This document shows, piece by piece, positions 33,934-43,795 of a DNA stretch of 64,000 nt. A program made the translations under genes and the position numbers. The notes below the pieces were generated by a model that worked only from the letters and a program-made list of their open reading frames with translations, did not search any database and was not told where the DNA came from. Numbering within the stretch: the first letter of the stretch is position 1; the number at the start of each line of letters is the position of its first letter. Source of the DNA: Pseudomonas sp. 10S4 (GTDB taxonomy: Bacteria; Pseudomonadota; Gammaproteobacteria; Pseudomonadales; Pseudomonadaceae); the NCBI RefSeq assembly GCF_034344865.1, contig NZ_CP133774.1, positions 3,720,001 to 3,784,000 on the forward strand. The letters run 5' to 3'.

Positions 33934-35459
33934 TGGCTGCCCTGGGGCGGCGTGCCGAGGTGGCAATCCAGATCGCCGACGTTCAGGCCGGATGCCAGCA
34001 AACGCTCACGCAGCGCTGCCAGGTTACTTTCGATCAGGCTTGCGGTGTATGGCCGTTCGGCCCATAGCTGGCTGGACAGGCTGCCCTGGATCAACTGTGC
34101 CTGAACCTGCAGCGGGCCAAGCGGTTCGAGGTCGAATGCCAACTCTACCCGCCATAACTGTTGTTTTGGCTCGCGTTCTTCACGGCGTTCGTTTTGCTGC
34201 TCTTTTTCCGGGGCTTCTTCGCGCTGGAACTTGACCTGCAACGGGACGATGTCCTGCATATTGCGCATCGGAATTTCAAGCTGCCAGGTGCTCAGCAGCC
34301 GTCCATCGTCGGTGACACCGGTCTGTTCCAGGCTCGACAGTTGGTGGCTTTGCAGGCGCGAAACCGCCGCAGCCGCCAGGCGCAGCAAGAGTTCAAGGTC
34401 GCCTTCACCCTCCTGGCTTTGCAACAAGCGTTCGGGCAGCGGAAAACTGGTCGGCAGCGGTTTGGCGCTGACCTGACCGAGCATGCCCAGCGCGCTGCGC
34501 ACAAAGCTTGGCATTGCCTGGGCCAGGGTATTGGCGGCGATGATCGCGGTGAGGTTGGTGTTGGCCGGGGTCAGTTGCGCGATCAGCTTGAGCAGATCGG
34601 CTTTCAGGTCCGGGGCCTGTGTCGGGTTTTGGCCGGTGAGCAATTTCGTTTCGAGGAACAGTCCACTGCTGAGCAACGCCTGAGCCAGGCCTTTGGGCGT
34701 GCTCAGTTGCTGAACGTCCGGCAGGCTGGCGAGCAACTTGTTCACGGCGGCTTGCAGGTCGTCGGACGTTTCATCGGACTGCGGCAGGTTCTGCAAAGCG
34801 CTGAGCAGACCATCGAGCGAACCCTGGCGACTCTGCTGGGTGTTCAACTGCTGCGACACCGCCAACTGGTCCTGGCGATTGCTCAGCGGCAGGAATTTCA
34901 AGGTTTGCGTGTCCTGTACCAACGCGCTGAGCAAGGTGCCGATGCGCAGCGGTTGCGGGCTGTCGATGGTCAGCGTGCTGCCGCTCAGTGCGGTGTTGAG
35001 CAGACTCACCAGCGAGCGAAACACAGTCGGCTGGCCCGGCGTCTGCGGCAACACCTGAGAAGTCAGTACTTTGCCTTGCAGCAACGTGCCGACCGGCAGT
35101 TGCGCGGTGTCGATGCGGGTGAGGGTGGCCACGCTGGAGGCAATCGCCTGTTGCACCGTAATCGCCAGGTTGCTGGCGGACGGCTGGGTGATCGCCAGGT
35201 TGGTGCCTGTTGGTAGCGGTTGTGTGCTGGTGGCCTGGACCGTGGTCTGGCGGCCGCTGTCGAGGGTGACTTTGAGCAGCAATTGAAAGGACTGATCCGC
35301 TTGCTTGAGCGACAGCACTTCAGCGTTGGCAGTCTGGCCGGGCGTGATCAGGCCCTCCATCGGCGTCAGCAGCTTGAGCAAGTCGCCACTGACCACCAGC
35401 GGGCGGGTGACGGCCGGCGTGGTCTGGGGCAGCGGGAGGATGTTCATTTCGCCTGTCAT
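33894..35459 (-). CDS. Second FliK-like hook-length control family protein
   Basis: 521 residues; a Flg_hook-type C-terminal domain (about 370-520; LAFDLEPLGPLQVQAQLIQGSLSSQLWAE). The long Thr/Gln/Leu-rich N-terminus is full of repeated LLK/TLT segments. It lacks membrane helices. Paired with the FlhB-tail gene, it mirrors the FliK-FlhB switch of the main flagellar operon. The start is ATG 35459 (MTGEMNILPLP) or 35447. It is divergent from the ccm operon. Confidence 0.8.
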   Translation of the reverse strand: MTGEMNILPLPQTTPAVTRPLVVSGDLLKLLTPMEGLITPGQTANAEVLSLKQADQSFQLLLKVTLDSGRQTTVQATSTQPLPTGTNLAITQPSASNLAITVQQAIASSVATLTRIDTAQLPVGTLLQGKVLTSQVLPQTPGQPTVFRSLVSLLNTALSGSTLTIDSPQPLRIGTLLSALVQDTQTLKFLPLSNRQDQLAVSQQLNTQQSRQGSLDGLLSALQNLPQSDETSDDLQAAVNKLLASLPDVQQLSTPKGLAQALLSSGLFLETKLLTGQNPTQAPDLKADLLKLIAQLTPANTNLTAIIAANTLAQAMPSFVRSALGMLGQVSAKPLPTSFPLPERLLQSQEGEGDLELLLRLAAAAVSRLQSHQLSSLEQTGVTDDGRLLSTWQLEIPMRNMQDIVPLQVKFQREEAPEKEQQNERREEREPKQQLWRVELAFDLEPLGPLQVQAQLIQGSLSSQLWAERPYTASLIESNLAALRERLLASGLNVGDLDCHLGTPPQGSQTRLEQRWVDETA

Positions 35460-35682
35460 ACGCGGTCACAACCTTGGGAAAATGCGCTCTTTAGAGTAAG
35501 GCATGGCATGTATAATGCCGCCCGTCTTTCAGGGAGCGGTGAAAACATTGCAATTGTTTTGACGCAGCTCTCTAAAACAGGCCGCCAATGCATCTATGCT
35601 GCATCACTTTAGCGGCCGCGCCACTGCCGACTTGAACCGCCGATTTGAAACGCCGATTTGAAACGAAAAGGCCCGTGATCTC
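35460..35682. promoter_or_regulatory. Divergent promoter region fliK2 / ccmA
   Basis: 223 bases between divergent genes. A perfect -10 hexamer TATAAT at 35511-35516 sits inside the palindrome GGCATG-TATA-ATGCC and points toward ccmA. No good -35 is visible. A possible stem (TTTGAAACGCCGATTTGAAACG direct repeat near 35645-35665) precedes the ccmA TTG. Confidence 0.45.
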
Positions 35683-36318
35683 TTGAACAGTCCACTCCTG
35701 CAAACCGTCGACCTCGCCTGTGAGCGAGACCTTCGGCTGCTCTTCGAAAATCTCGAATTGAGACTGTCCAGTGGCGAAATGGTGCAGGTCAGCGGTCCGA
35801 ACGGCAGCGGCAAGACCAGTTTGTTGCGTTTACTGTCCGGGCTGATGCAGCCGACCGCCGGTCAGGTGCTGCTCAATGGCCAGCCGCTAAACGAACAACG
35901 CAGCGAACTGGCGCGCAACCTGCTGTGGATCGGCCATGCCGCTGGGATCAAGGATTTGCTGACGCCGGAGGAAAATCTCAGCTGGCTCTGCGCCCTGCAT
36001 CAACCGGCGACCCACGAGGCCATCTGGCAAGCGCTGGCTGCTGTCGGACTGCGCGGTTTCGAGGATGTTCCCTGCCACAGCTTGTCCGCCGGCCAGCAAC
36101 GCCGTGTAGCCCTGGCACGGCTTTACCTCGACAGCCCGCCGTTGTGGATTCTCGATGAACCCTTCACCGCGCTCGATAAACAGGGCGTGGCGCAACTCGA
36201 AGAACACCTGGCCGGCCACTGCGAACGCGGCGGCATGGTGGTGTTGACCACCCACCACACGCTGACCCGGATGCCGGCCGGCTATCGCGACATTGATCTG
36301 GGGAACTGGGCCGTATGA
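35683..36318 (+). CDS. ccmA: Heme exporter ATP-binding protein CcmA
   Basis: CcmA powers the CcmABCD complex that frees holo-CcmE from CcmC in cytochrome c maturation. 211 residues with Walker [20 protein letters not shown] signature [17 protein letters not shown], and Walker [13 protein letters not shown]. The TTG start at 35683 matches the family N-terminus ([20 protein letters not shown]). Overlaps ccmB by four bases. Confidence 0.95.
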   Translation: MNSPLLQTVDLACERDLRLLFENLELRLSSGEMVQVSGPNGSGKTSLLRLLSGLMQPTAGQVLLNGQPLNEQRSELARNLLWIGHAAGIKDLLTPEENLSWLCALHQPATHEAIWQALAAVGLRGFEDVPCHSLSAGQQRRVALARLYLDSPPLWILDEPFTALDKQGVAQLEEHLAGHCERGGMVVLTTHHTLTRMPAGYRDIDLGNWAV

Positions 36319-36983
36319 GTGTGTTCGGCCTGTTGGTCGCCCGTGAGGCTCGTCTGTTGTTCCGCCGTCCTGCGGAGCTGGCCAATCCGCTGGTATTCTT
36401 CGCCATCGTGGTGTCGATGTTCCCGCTGGCGGTCGGCCCCGAGTCTCAATTGTTGCAAACCTTGTCTCCGGGACTGGTCTGGGTGGCAGCCCTTTTATCG
36501 GTTTTACTCTCGCTGGACGGGCTTTTCCGCAGTGATTTCGAAGACGGATCGCTTGAACAGTGGGTCCTTTCGCCGCACCCCCTGGCTCTTCTGGTTTTGG
36601 CCAAGGTACTGGCACACTGGGTCTTCTCTGGCCTGGCACTGGTTTTGCTCGCTCCACTGCTGGCGTTGATGCTCGGTTTGCCTGCCGCTTGTCTGCCGGT
36701 GTTGCTGCTTTCTTTATTGCTCGGTACACCGGTACTGAGCCTGCTCGGTGCGGTGGGCGCGGCGCTGACGGTTGGATTGAAGCGCGGCGGCCTGTTGCTG
36801 GCGTTGCTGATTCTGCCGCTGTACATCCCGGTGTTGATTCTTGGCAGTGGCGCCTTGCAGGCCGCACTCCAAGGCATGCCGGCGACCGGTTATCTCCTGT
36901 GGCTTGGTAGCCTGACCGCCCTGGCGATAACCCTGACACCTTTTGCAATAGCCGCTGGCCTGAAGATCAGCGTCGGCGAATAA
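36315..36983 (+). CDS. ccmB: Heme exporter membrane protein CcmB
   Basis: 222 residues, about six membrane helices, with the CcmB signature [16 protein letters not shown] near residue 63. It is the permease partner of CcmA. ATG 36315 overlaps ccmA. A 7-bp hairpin (GCTCTTC...GAAGAGC, 37021-37040) lies between it and ccmC. Confidence 0.95.
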   Translation: MSVFGLLVAREARLLFRRPAELANPLVFFAIVVSMFPLAVGPESQLLQTLSPGLVWVAALLSVLLSLDGLFRSDFEDGSLEQWVLSPHPLALLVLAKVLAHWVFSGLALVLLAPLLALMLGLPAACLPVLLLSLLLGTPVLSLLGAVGAALTVGLKRGGLLLALLILPLYIPVLILGSGALQAALQGMPATGYLLWLGSLTALAITLTPFAIAAGLKISVGE

Positions 36984-37047
36984 TGAGGTCTGGTTGTTTT
37001 TTAGCCAGTAAAGACCCTTGGCTCTTCTATAGCGAAGAGCAACCGTG

Positions 37048-37815
37048 ATGGAAACAGTAATGACCTGGACCTGGTTTCATAAGCTCGGCTCGCCCAAATG
37101 GTTTTACGGCATCAGTGGCAAACTGCTGCCGTGGCTGAGCGTCGCGGCGTTGCTGCTGATTGGTGTCGGCGTGGTCTGGGGCCTGGCCTTCGCGCCACCG
37201 GACTACCAGCAAGGCAACAGCTTTCGCATCATCTATATCCATGTTCCGGCCGCCATGTTGGCGCAGTCCTGCTATGTGATGCTGGCGGTGTGCGGCGTGG
37301 TCGGGCTGGTCTGGAAGATGAAACTGGCCGACGTCGCCCTGCAATGCGCGGCACCGATCGGCGCCTGGATGACCGCCGTGGCGTTGGTCACCGGGGCGAT
37401 CTGGGGCAAACCGACCTGGGGCTCGTGGTGGGTCTGGGACGCACGACTTACGTCCATGCTGATTCTGCTGTTTCTGTACTTCGGTCTCATTGCGCTGGGC
37501 AACGCCATCAGCAATCGTGACAGCGCGGCCAAGGCCTGTGCGGTGCTGGCGATTGTCGGCGTGATCAACATCCCGATCATCAAATACTCGGTGGAGTGGT
37601 GGAACACCCTGCACCAGGGCGCGACGTTCAGCCTCACCGAAAAACCGGCGATGCCTGCCGAGATGTGGCTGCCACTGCTGCTGACGGTGCTGGGCTTCTA
37701 CTGTTTCTTCGGCGCGGTGCTGTTGCTGCGCATGCGTCTTGAAGTGCTCAAGCGCGAAGCCCGGGCGAGCTGGGTGAAAGCCGAAGTGCAGAACAGTCTG
37801 GAGGCGGCTCGATGA
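37048..37815 (+). CDS. ccmC: Heme handling protein CcmC
   Basis: CcmC attaches heme to CcmE at the periplasmic face. 255 residues, six membrane helices, with the WWD heme-handling motif [13 protein letters not shown] and flanking histidines ([19 protein letters not shown]). ATG 37048 follows a GTG at 37045; a third start at 37060 is possible. The stop overlaps ccmD (ATGA). Confidence 0.95.
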   Translation: METVMTWTWFHKLGSPKWFYGISGKLLPWLSVAALLLIGVGVVWGLAFAPPDYQQGNSFRIIYIHVPAAMLAQSCYVMLAVCGVVGLVWKMKLADVALQCAAPIGAWMTAVALVTGAIWGKPTWGSWWVWDARLTSMLILLFLYFGLIALGNAISNRDSAAKACAVLAIVGVINIPIIKYSVEWWNTLHQGATFSLTEKPAMPAEMWLPLLLTVLGFYCFFGAVLLLRMRLEVLKREARASWVKAEVQNSLEAAR

Positions 37816-37988
37816 GTTTTGCTTCATTCGGCGACTTCCTCGCCATGGGCCATCATGCCCTGTATGTCTGGTCGGCCTATGGCATCTGCCTGGCGGTACT
37901 GGCCCTCAACGTGGCGGCGCCAATCCTGGCCCGCAAGCGGTATCTGCAACAAGAGGCGCGTCGTTTGCGCCGGGAGAACGGCAAGTGA
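37812..37988 (+). CDS. ccmD: Heme exporter small protein CcmD
   Basis: A 58-residue protein ([20 protein letters not shown] then one membrane helix and a basic tail with [14 protein letters not shown]). It stabilises CcmE within the CcmABC complex. It overlaps ccmC by four bases (ATGA) and ccmE by four bases (GTGA), fixing both starts. Confidence 0.93.
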   Translation: MSFASFGDFLAMGHHALYVWSAYGICLAVLALNVAAPILARKRYLQQEARRLRRENGK

Positions 37989-38440
37989 ATCCGCTGCGCA
38001 AAAAGCGTCTTATCATCATTCTCGCGATCCTGGTCGGTGTCGGCGCTGCCGTTGGCCTGGCGCTGAGCGCCCTGAAAGAGAACATCAATCTGTTTTACAC
38101 CCCGACCCAGATCGCCAACGGCGAAGCCCCGCAAGACACGCGCATCCGCGCTGGCGGCATGGTCGAGAAAGGTTCGCTGCAACGTTCCGGCGATTCCCTG
38201 GACGTGAGATTCATCGTCACTGACTTCAACAAATCTGTGACTATCACTTATCGCGGCATCCTTCCGGACCTGTTCCGCGAAGGGCAGGGCATTGTGGCCC
38301 TGGGCAAAATCAACGCCGATGGCGTGGTGGTGGCCGACGAAGTGCTGGCCAAGCACGATGAGAAGTACATGCCGCCAGAAGTGACCAAGGCCCTGAAAGA
38401 CAGCGGTCAGTCGGCGCCTACCCAAGCCAAAGAGGGTTGA
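37985..38440 (+). CDS. ccmE: Heme chaperone CcmE
   Basis: CcmE carries heme covalently on a histidine to CcmF. 151 residues with an N-terminal membrane anchor (about 8-28, [19 protein letters not shown]), an OB-fold periplasmic domain, and the heme-binding histidine in [16 protein letters not shown] 37985 overlaps the ccmD stop. Confidence 0.96.
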   Translation: MNPLRKKRLIIILAILVGVGAAVGLALSALKENINLFYTPTQIANGEAPQDTRIRAGGMVEKGSLQRSGDSLDVRFIVTDFNKSVTITYRGILPDLFREGQGIVALGKINADGVVVADEVLAKHDEKYMPPEVTKALKDSGQSAPTQAKEG

Positions 38441-38444
38441 TTTG

Positions 38445-40448
38445 ATGACGTCTGCAAACTTTATCCCAGGGCTTTTAATACCAGAGCTGGGCCAGTTGGC
38501 GATGATCCTGGCGCTGTGTTTCGCGCTGGTTCAAGCCACCGTGCCGTTGCTCGGCGCCTGGCGCGGTGACCGCCTGTGGATGAGCCTCGCTCAGCCTGCG
38601 GCCTGGGGCCAGTTCGCCTTTCTGGTCTTCGCCTTCGGTAGCCTGACCTATGCCTTCATGACCGACGACTTCTCCGTCGCGTATGTGGCCAACAACTCCA
38701 ACAGTGCGTTGCCGTGGTACTACAAGTTCAGCGCGGTGTGGGGCGCCCACGAAGGGTCGTTGCTGCTGTGGGCCTTGATTCTCGGCGGCTGGACCTTCGC
38801 GGTGTCGGTGTTCTCCCGGCAGTTGCCGCAAGTCATGCTCGCCCGCGTCCTGGCGGTGATGGGCATGATCAGCGTTGGTTTCCTGCTGTTCCTGATCCTG
38901 ACCTCGAACCCGTTCGCGCGGATCCTGCCGCAGATTCCGGCGGACGGTCACGACCTCAACCCGTTGCTGCAAGACATTGGCCTGATCGTTCACCCGCCGA
39001 TGCTGTACATGGGGTACGTCGGTTTCTCCGTGGCGTTCGCTTTCGCCATCGCCGCGCTGCTGGGTGGCCGACTTGATGCGGCGTGGGCGCGCTGGTCGCG
39101 TCCATGGACCATCGTCGCCTGGGCCTTCCTCGGTATCGGCATCACGTTGGGCTCCTGGTGGGCCTACTACGAACTCGGCTGGGGCGGCTGGTGGTTCTGG
39201 GACCCGGTGGAAAACGCTTCCTTCATGCCTTGGCTGGTGGGTACGGCGCTGATTCACTCGTTGGCGGTCACGGAAAAACGTGGCGTGTTCAAGAGCTGGA
39301 CCGTGTTGCTGGCTATTGCGGCATTCTCACTGAGTTTGCTGGGGACCTTCCTGGTGCGTTCCGGCGTACTGACCTCGGTTCACGCCTTTGCGTCCGACCC
39401 TGAGCGCGGCGTGTTTATCCTGATCTTCCTGCTGTTTGTGGTCGGTGGTTCGCTGACGTTGTTCGCCCTGCGCGCTCCGGTCGTGAAAAGCCATGTAGGC
39501 TTCAACCTCTGGTCTCGAGAAACCCTGCTGCTGGGTAACAACCTGGTGCTGGTGGTTGCCGCTTCGATGATCCTGCTCGGCACCTTGTATCCGCTGATTC
39601 TCGATGCGATGACCGGCGCCAAGTTGTCGGTCGGTCCGCCGTACTTCAACGCGTTGTTCATTCCGTTGATGGCGTTGCTGATGGTGGTAATGGCCGTCGG
39701 TATGCTGGTGCGCTGGAAAGACACCCCGGTCAAATGGCTGGTGGGCATGTTGACCCCGGTGTTGCTCGGCAGCGCCGCATTGGCCGTGGTGGCCGGCGTC
39801 GCTTACGGCGACTTCAACTGGGCGGTGATCGCGACGTTCATGCTCGCTGCGTGGGTATTGCTGGCCGGCGTGCGGGACATCCTCGACAAGACTCGCCACA
39901 AGGGCTTGATCAAAGGCCTGCCGACCTTGACCCGCAGCTATTGGGGCATGCAGGTCGCGCATTTGGGCATCGCCGTTTGTGCGCTCGGTGTCGTGCTGTC
40001 GAGCCAGAACAGTGCTGAGCGTGATTTGCGCCTGGCGCCTGGCGAGTCCATGGACCTGGCCGGTTACCACTTCGTCTTCGAAGGCGCCAAGCACTTCGAA
40101 GGGCCGAACTTCACGTCCGACAAGGGCACCATCCGGGTGATCCGCAGCGGTCAGGAAGTCGCTGTGCTGCACCCGGAAAAACGCCTCTATACCGTGCAGA
40201 ACTCGATGATGACCGAAGCCGGGATCGACGCCGGTTTCACCCGTGACCTCTACGTTGCCCTCGGCGAACCGCTGGGCGATGGCGCCTGGGCCGTGCGCGT
40301 GCACGTCAAACCGTTCGTGCGCTGGATCTGGTTCGGCGGCCTGCTGACAGGTTTCGGCGGGTTGCTGGCGGCGCTGGATCGCCGTTATCGGGTCAAGGTG
40401 AAAAGCCGCGTGCGTGAAGCGCTGGGCATGACGGGAGCCACTGCATGA
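38445..40448 (+). CDS. ccmF: Heme lyase subunit CcmF
   Basis: CcmF joins heme from CcmE to apocytochrome c. 667 residues, about 15 membrane helices, with the WWD motif GWGGWWFWDPVENASFMPWL and a large periplasmic loop near the C-terminus. ATG 38445 is preferred over the adjacent TTG at 38442. The stop overlaps ccmG by four bases. Confidence 0.96.
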   Translation: MTSANFIPGLLIPELGQLAMILALCFALVQATVPLLGAWRGDRLWMSLAQPAAWGQFAFLVFAFGSLTYAFMTDDFSVAYVANNSNSALPWYYKFSAVWGAHEGSLLLWALILGGWTFAVSVFSRQLPQVMLARVLAVMGMISVGFLLFLILTSNPFARILPQIPADGHDLNPLLQDIGLIVHPPMLYMGYVGFSVAFAFAIAALLGGRLDAAWARWSRPWTIVAWAFLGIGITLGSWWAYYELGWGGWWFWDPVENASFMPWLVGTALIHSLAVTEKRGVFKSWTVLLAIAAFSLSLLGTFLVRSGVLTSVHAFASDPERGVFILIFLLFVVGGSLTLFALRAPVVKSHVGFNLWSRETLLLGNNLVLVVAASMILLGTLYPLILDAMTGAKLSVGPPYFNALFIPLMALLMVVMAVGMLVRWKDTPVKWLVGMLTPVLLGSAALAVVAGVAYGDFNWAVIATFMLAAWVLLAGVRDILDKTRHKGLIKGLPTLTRSYWGMQVAHLGIAVCALGVVLSSQNSAERDLRLAPGESMDLAGYHFVFEGAKHFEGPNFTSDKGTIRVIRSGQEVAVLHPEKRLYTVQNSMMTEAGIDAGFTRDLYVALGEPLGDGAWAVRVHVKPFVRWIWFGGLLTGFGGLLAALDRRYRVKVKSRVREALGMTGATA

Positions 40449-40981
40449 GACGTTGGTTGATGCTGTTGCCACTGGCGATTTTCCTGGTGGTGGCTGTTTT
40501 CCTGTATCGCGGTCTGTACCTGGACCCGGCCGAGTTGCCCTCGGCCATGATCAACAAGCCGTTCCCGGAGTTTTCCCTGCCAGCGGTGCAGGACGGCAAG
40601 ACCCTGACCAAGGCTGACGTCGTCGGCAAACCGGCGCTGGTCAACGTCTGGGGCACCTGGTGCATTTCCTGCCGGGTTGAGCACCCGGTGCTGAATAAAC
40701 TGGCCGAGAAGGGCGTGCTGATCTACGGGATCAACTACAAGGACGTCAACGCCGACGCCTTGAAGTGGCTGGTGGAATTCCACAACCCGTACCAACTCAA
40801 TGTCCGCGACGACGAAGGCACCCTGGGCCTGAACCTCGGTGTGTATGGCGCTCCGGAAACCTTCTTCATCGACGCCAAGGGCATCATCCGCGACAAGTAC
40901 GTCGGCGTGATCGACGAACAGGTCTGGCGCGAAAAACTGGCGGCCAAGTATCAGGCGCTGGTCGACGAGGCCAAGCCATGA
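40445..40981 (+). CDS. ccmG: Thiol:disulfide interchange protein CcmG (DsbE)
   Basis: A membrane-anchored periplasmic thioredoxin that reduces the apocytochrome CXXCH disulfide. 178 residues, an N-terminal membrane helix (LMLLPLAIFLVVAVFLY), the redox site WGTWCISCRVEHP, and the CcmG-specific YGINYKDV and GVYGAPETFFID segments. Overlaps ccmH by four bases (ATGA). Confidence 0.96.
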   Translation: MRRWLMLLPLAIFLVVAVFLYRGLYLDPAELPSAMINKPFPEFSLPAVQDGKTLTKADVVGKPALVNVWGTWCISCRVEHPVLNKLAEKGVLIYGINYKDVNADALKWLVEFHNPYQLNVRDDEGTLGLNLGVYGAPETFFIDAKGIIRDKYVGVIDEQVWREKLAAKYQALVDEAKP

Positions 40982-41448
40982 AGCGCTGGATAGCCGCCGT
41001 TGTATTGGGGTTGAGCATGGCCGGCGTGGCACACGCGGCCATCGACACTTACGAGTTCGCCAAAGAAGGCGATCGCGAGCGTTTCCGCGAGTTGACCAAA
41101 GAGCTGCGTTGCCCCAAGTGCCAGAATCAGGACATTGCCGATTCCAATGCACCGATTGCCGCTGACCTGCGCAAAGAAATTTTCCGCATGCTCGGCGAGG
41201 GTAAGGACAACCAGCAGATCATCGACTTCATGGTGGATCGCTACGGTGATTTCGTCCGCTACAAACCCGCTCTGAACGCCAAGACTGCCTTGCTCTGGTT
41301 CGGCCCTGCCGGCCTGTTGCTGGGCGGCTTCGTGGTTATCGCCGTGATCGTCCGCCGTCGTCGCGTGCAACGCGCTGACACCCCGGACGCGCTTTCCGCC
41401 GAGGAGCGCGAGCGCCTCGACCACCTGTTGGATAAAAACCAAGAATGA
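40978..41448 (+). CDS. ccmH: Cytochrome c maturation protein CcmH
   Basis: Apocytochrome thiol-handling subunit of the heme lyase. 156 residues: signal peptide (ending GVAHAAI), the redox motif [15 protein letters not shown], and one C-terminal membrane helix ([21 protein letters not shown]). ATG 40978 overlaps the ccmG stop; the longer open frame upstream lies inside ccmG and is rejected. Confidence 0.95.
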   Translation: MKRWIAAVVLGLSMAGVAHAAIDTYEFAKEGDRERFRELTKELRCPKCQNQDIADSNAPIAADLRKEIFRMLGEGKDNQQIIDFMVDRYGDFVRYKPALNAKTALLWFGPAGLLLGGFVVIAVIVRRRRVQRADTPDALSAEERERLDHLLDKNQE

Positions 41449-42644
41449 TTGATTTCTGGCTCGCTGCAGGTCTGCTACTTCTGGTTGCCCTGAGTTTTCT
41501 GTTGATCCCGGTTTTGCGTGTCCGTCGCGCCCAGCTCGAAGAGGATCGTACCGCCCTGAACGTCGCGCTGTATCAAGAGCGCGTGGCTGAGTTGCAGACT
41601 CAGCAGGAAGAGGGTGTGCTCGATGCAGCGCAAATGGATAGCGGTCGCGCCGAAGCGGCGCGTGAGTTGCTGGCCGACACTGAAGGCGTCGCGGCGCCGC
41701 GAGTGTCTCGTCTGGGTAAATCGTTGCCGTTGCTGGCGGCGATCATGGTGCCGGTGCTGGGCCTTGGGCTCTACCTGCATTTCGGCGCCAGCGATAAGGT
41801 CGAGCTGACCCGTGAATTCGCCCAGGCGCCGCAGTCGATGGAAGAAATGACCCGTCGCCTGGAACGCGCGGTCGCTGCTCAACCGGATTCGGCGGAAGGC
41901 TTGTACTTCCTCGGTCGCACCTACATGGCTCAGGATCGTCCGGCCGATGCCGCGAAGATTTTCGAGCGCACCGTGAACCTCGCTGGTCGCCAGCCGGAAC
42001 TGCTCGGGCAATGGGCGCAGGCTCAGTACTTTGCTGATGGCAAGAAGTGGTCCGACAAGATTCAGGCCCTGACCGACGAAGCGCTGAAAGCCGATCCGAA
42101 AGAAGTCACCAGCCTTGGCTTGCTCGGCATCGCCGCGTTTGAAGGCGAGCGTTATCAGGACGCCATCGACTACTGGAGTCGCCTGCTGGCGCAACTGCCA
42201 CCGGAAGACAACTCCCGGGCCGCACTGCAAGGCGGGATTACCCGGGCTACCGAGAAACTCGAAGCCAGCGGCGGCAAAGTTGTCCAGGCGCCTGCCACCA
42301 AAGGAGCCTTGCTCAAGGTTCGTGTCGATCTCGCGGCCGACCTGAAAGCCAAGGTTCAACCGGGCGACAGCGTGTTCATCTTCGCCCGCGCCACCTCCGG
42401 CCCTCCGGCACCGCTGGCAGCCAAACGCCTGACCGTGGCTGACCTGCCGGCGACCGTCGAGCTGGGCGATGCCGACGCAATGATGCCGCAGTTGAAACTG
42501 TCGAACTTCCCTGAAGTCCAACTGGTTGCACGCATCTCCCGCGCCGGCCAACCGACTGCCGGCGAATGGGTCGGTCGCAGCCAGCCTCTGGCCAGCAGCA
42601 CCACCGCGCCACAAAAACTGACCATCGACAGTCCGGATAAATAA
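41445..42644 (+). CDS. ccmI: Apocytochrome chaperone CcmI (CycH)
   Basis: CcmI binds the C-terminus of apocytochromes and delivers them to CcmFH. 399 residues: two membrane helices (about 1-20 and 92-112), a leucine-zipper-like loop, TPR repeats (about 125-270; [23 protein letters not shown]) and a C-terminal domain rich in beta strands. It overlaps ccmH by four bases and ends the operon. Confidence 0.94.
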   Translation: MIDFWLAAGLLLLVALSFLLIPVLRVRRAQLEEDRTALNVALYQERVAELQTQQEEGVLDAAQMDSGRAEAARELLADTEGVAAPRVSRLGKSLPLLAAIMVPVLGLGLYLHFGASDKVELTREFAQAPQSMEEMTRRLERAVAAQPDSAEGLYFLGRTYMAQDRPADAAKIFERTVNLAGRQPELLGQWAQAQYFADGKKWSDKIQALTDEALKADPKEVTSLGLLGIAAFEGERYQDAIDYWSRLLAQLPPEDNSRAALQGGITRATEKLEASGGKVVQAPATKGALLKVRVDLAADLKAKVQPGDSVFIFARATSGPPAPLAAKRLTVADLPATVELGDADAMMPQLKLSNFPEVQLVARISRAGQPTAGEWVGRSQPLASSTTAPQKLTIDSPDK

Positions 42645-42659
42645 CAGAGAAGCAACGCC

Positions 42660-43066
42660 ATGACCGCGCATCGGCTCGTATCACCCTGCTCAGTCTGGTT
42701 CTGGGGTTAAGTGCTTGTGCGGTCCATCGGCCTCCTGAACATACATTGCCGCCGATTCCGCCATCGCAGCCCAGCCCGACGCCGTCACCCACACCGACGC
42801 CAAGTAAACCGGGCATCCCGGCCAAACCCGCCAAACCCATGCCCCGCACCTCCGCCAGCTTCGCCCCGCCACCGGGGGGCAACAGCCATTGGGATGCGAA
42901 GCTCGGCGTCTACGTCCTCGAAGACCAGCCCAACACCTTCTACCGCCAGCGCACCTACTACCGCTGGAACAACGGCTGGAGCCGCTCGATCAGCCCGAAC
43001 GGGCCATGGGAAGACACCGACATCCATGGCGTGCCGGGCGGATTGGGCAGGCAATTCGGGGAGTAA
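42660..43066 (+). pseudogene. Small Pro-rich lipoprotein gene with a frameshift near the start
   Basis: ATG 42660 opens a frame that stops after 20 codons or so, while the lipoprotein sequence lies in another frame. Adding one C near 42664-42665 gives MTRASARITLLSLVLG followed by the lipobox LSAC, a Pro/Thr/Ser-rich stretch and a C-terminal domain with FYRQRTYYRWNNGWSRS (135 residues). Close to ccmI (15 bases) and followed by a strong terminator. Either a real one-base loss or a sequence error. Confidence 0.7.
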
Positions 43067-43071
43067 GCAGA

Positions 43072-43099
43072 AACGGCGATCTTCGGATCGCCGTTTTGC
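43072..43099 (+). terminator. Rho-independent terminator
   Basis: AACGGCGATC-TTCG-GATCGCCGTTTT: a nine-pair stem closed by a TTCG loop and followed by T residues, ending the ccm/lipoprotein transcript. Confidence 0.85.
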
Positions 43100-43113
43100 T
43101 GTCTGGAATTCGA

Positions 43114-43214
43114 AAAGATCGCAGCCTTCGGCAGCTCCTACAGGATCGCGTACGACGTTGATCCACAGGTGTACGCGGCTTTTGCAGGAGCTGGCGAAGC
43201 CTGCGATCTTTTGA
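43114..43214. repeat. REP pair
   Basis: AAGATCGCAGCCTTCGGCAG and, inverted about 60 bases later, AGCTGGCGAAGCCTGCGATC; between the ccm side and the convergent PIN gene. Confidence 0.8.
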
Positions 43215-43220
43215 TCTTGC

Positions 43221-43795
43221 TCAAAGAATGGCGCGGTATTTGGTGAGTGCCTCGACCGAACGGACCAAGCCTTGGCGCAACAGAAGATCAAGATAAGCAC
43301 CGACTTCCATCGGCGGCATTTTCAATTGTTTACGTTGCCGCTGAGCCGCCGTGACAACGGCTGCCGGGTCCAGATCAAACAGGTTGTCGACGAACTCGTC
43401 AGGGTGCTGTGCCTCGACGCCAAAAGGCTCCAATGATGCGCACGGGAAGTCTTTTTGATTGAAGGTCACGATGACGCTGGCGTTGCAGCGAATGGCAGCG
43501 GCCAGGACATGGCGGTCATTTATGTCTGGCAGTGTTAACCCGTCAATAAGCGCTTCATGGCCGCAGACACAGGCATCAGGAATCGCCTGGTCCATCAGCT
43601 CTGATGTGCGATCGAGTTGCTCCGGCGTCAGGTCCGGACGGTTTTTCAGCAGGCTTCGTTTCCATTCGTTATGTATCTCCAATGACCATCGCGCCCGAAA
43701 ACGTCCTGATAGCGCAAGCCACATCAGGAAGTCTCTCAAGGGAGCGGGGTACAAAACACATGCGTCATATACAGCGGTAAAAGGGAGTGCCTCAC
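43221..43795 (-). pseudogene. PIN-domain ribonuclease (toxin-like) with N-terminal frameshift
   Basis: PIN domain nucleases use four acidic residues to cut RNA. The frame from about 43789 reads FTAVYDACVLYPAPLRDFLM, with the first catalytic Asp in YDACVLYP; ELMDQAIPDA and LPDINDRHVLAAAI give the others. No in-frame start exists after the preceding stop. A GTG at 43795-43793 overlaps the stop of the DNA-binding gene but is one base out of frame. Adding one base in the run at 43779-43785 gives MRHSPFTAVYDACV and a 191-residue protein. Probable toxin of a PIN/excisionase-type pair, now broken or mis-sequenced. Confidence 0.7.

Noticed and set aside
35460..35682. tRNA or small RNA gene in the ccmA upstream region
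   Set aside because: No cloverleaf or terminator could be drawn; only a -10 box is convincing.
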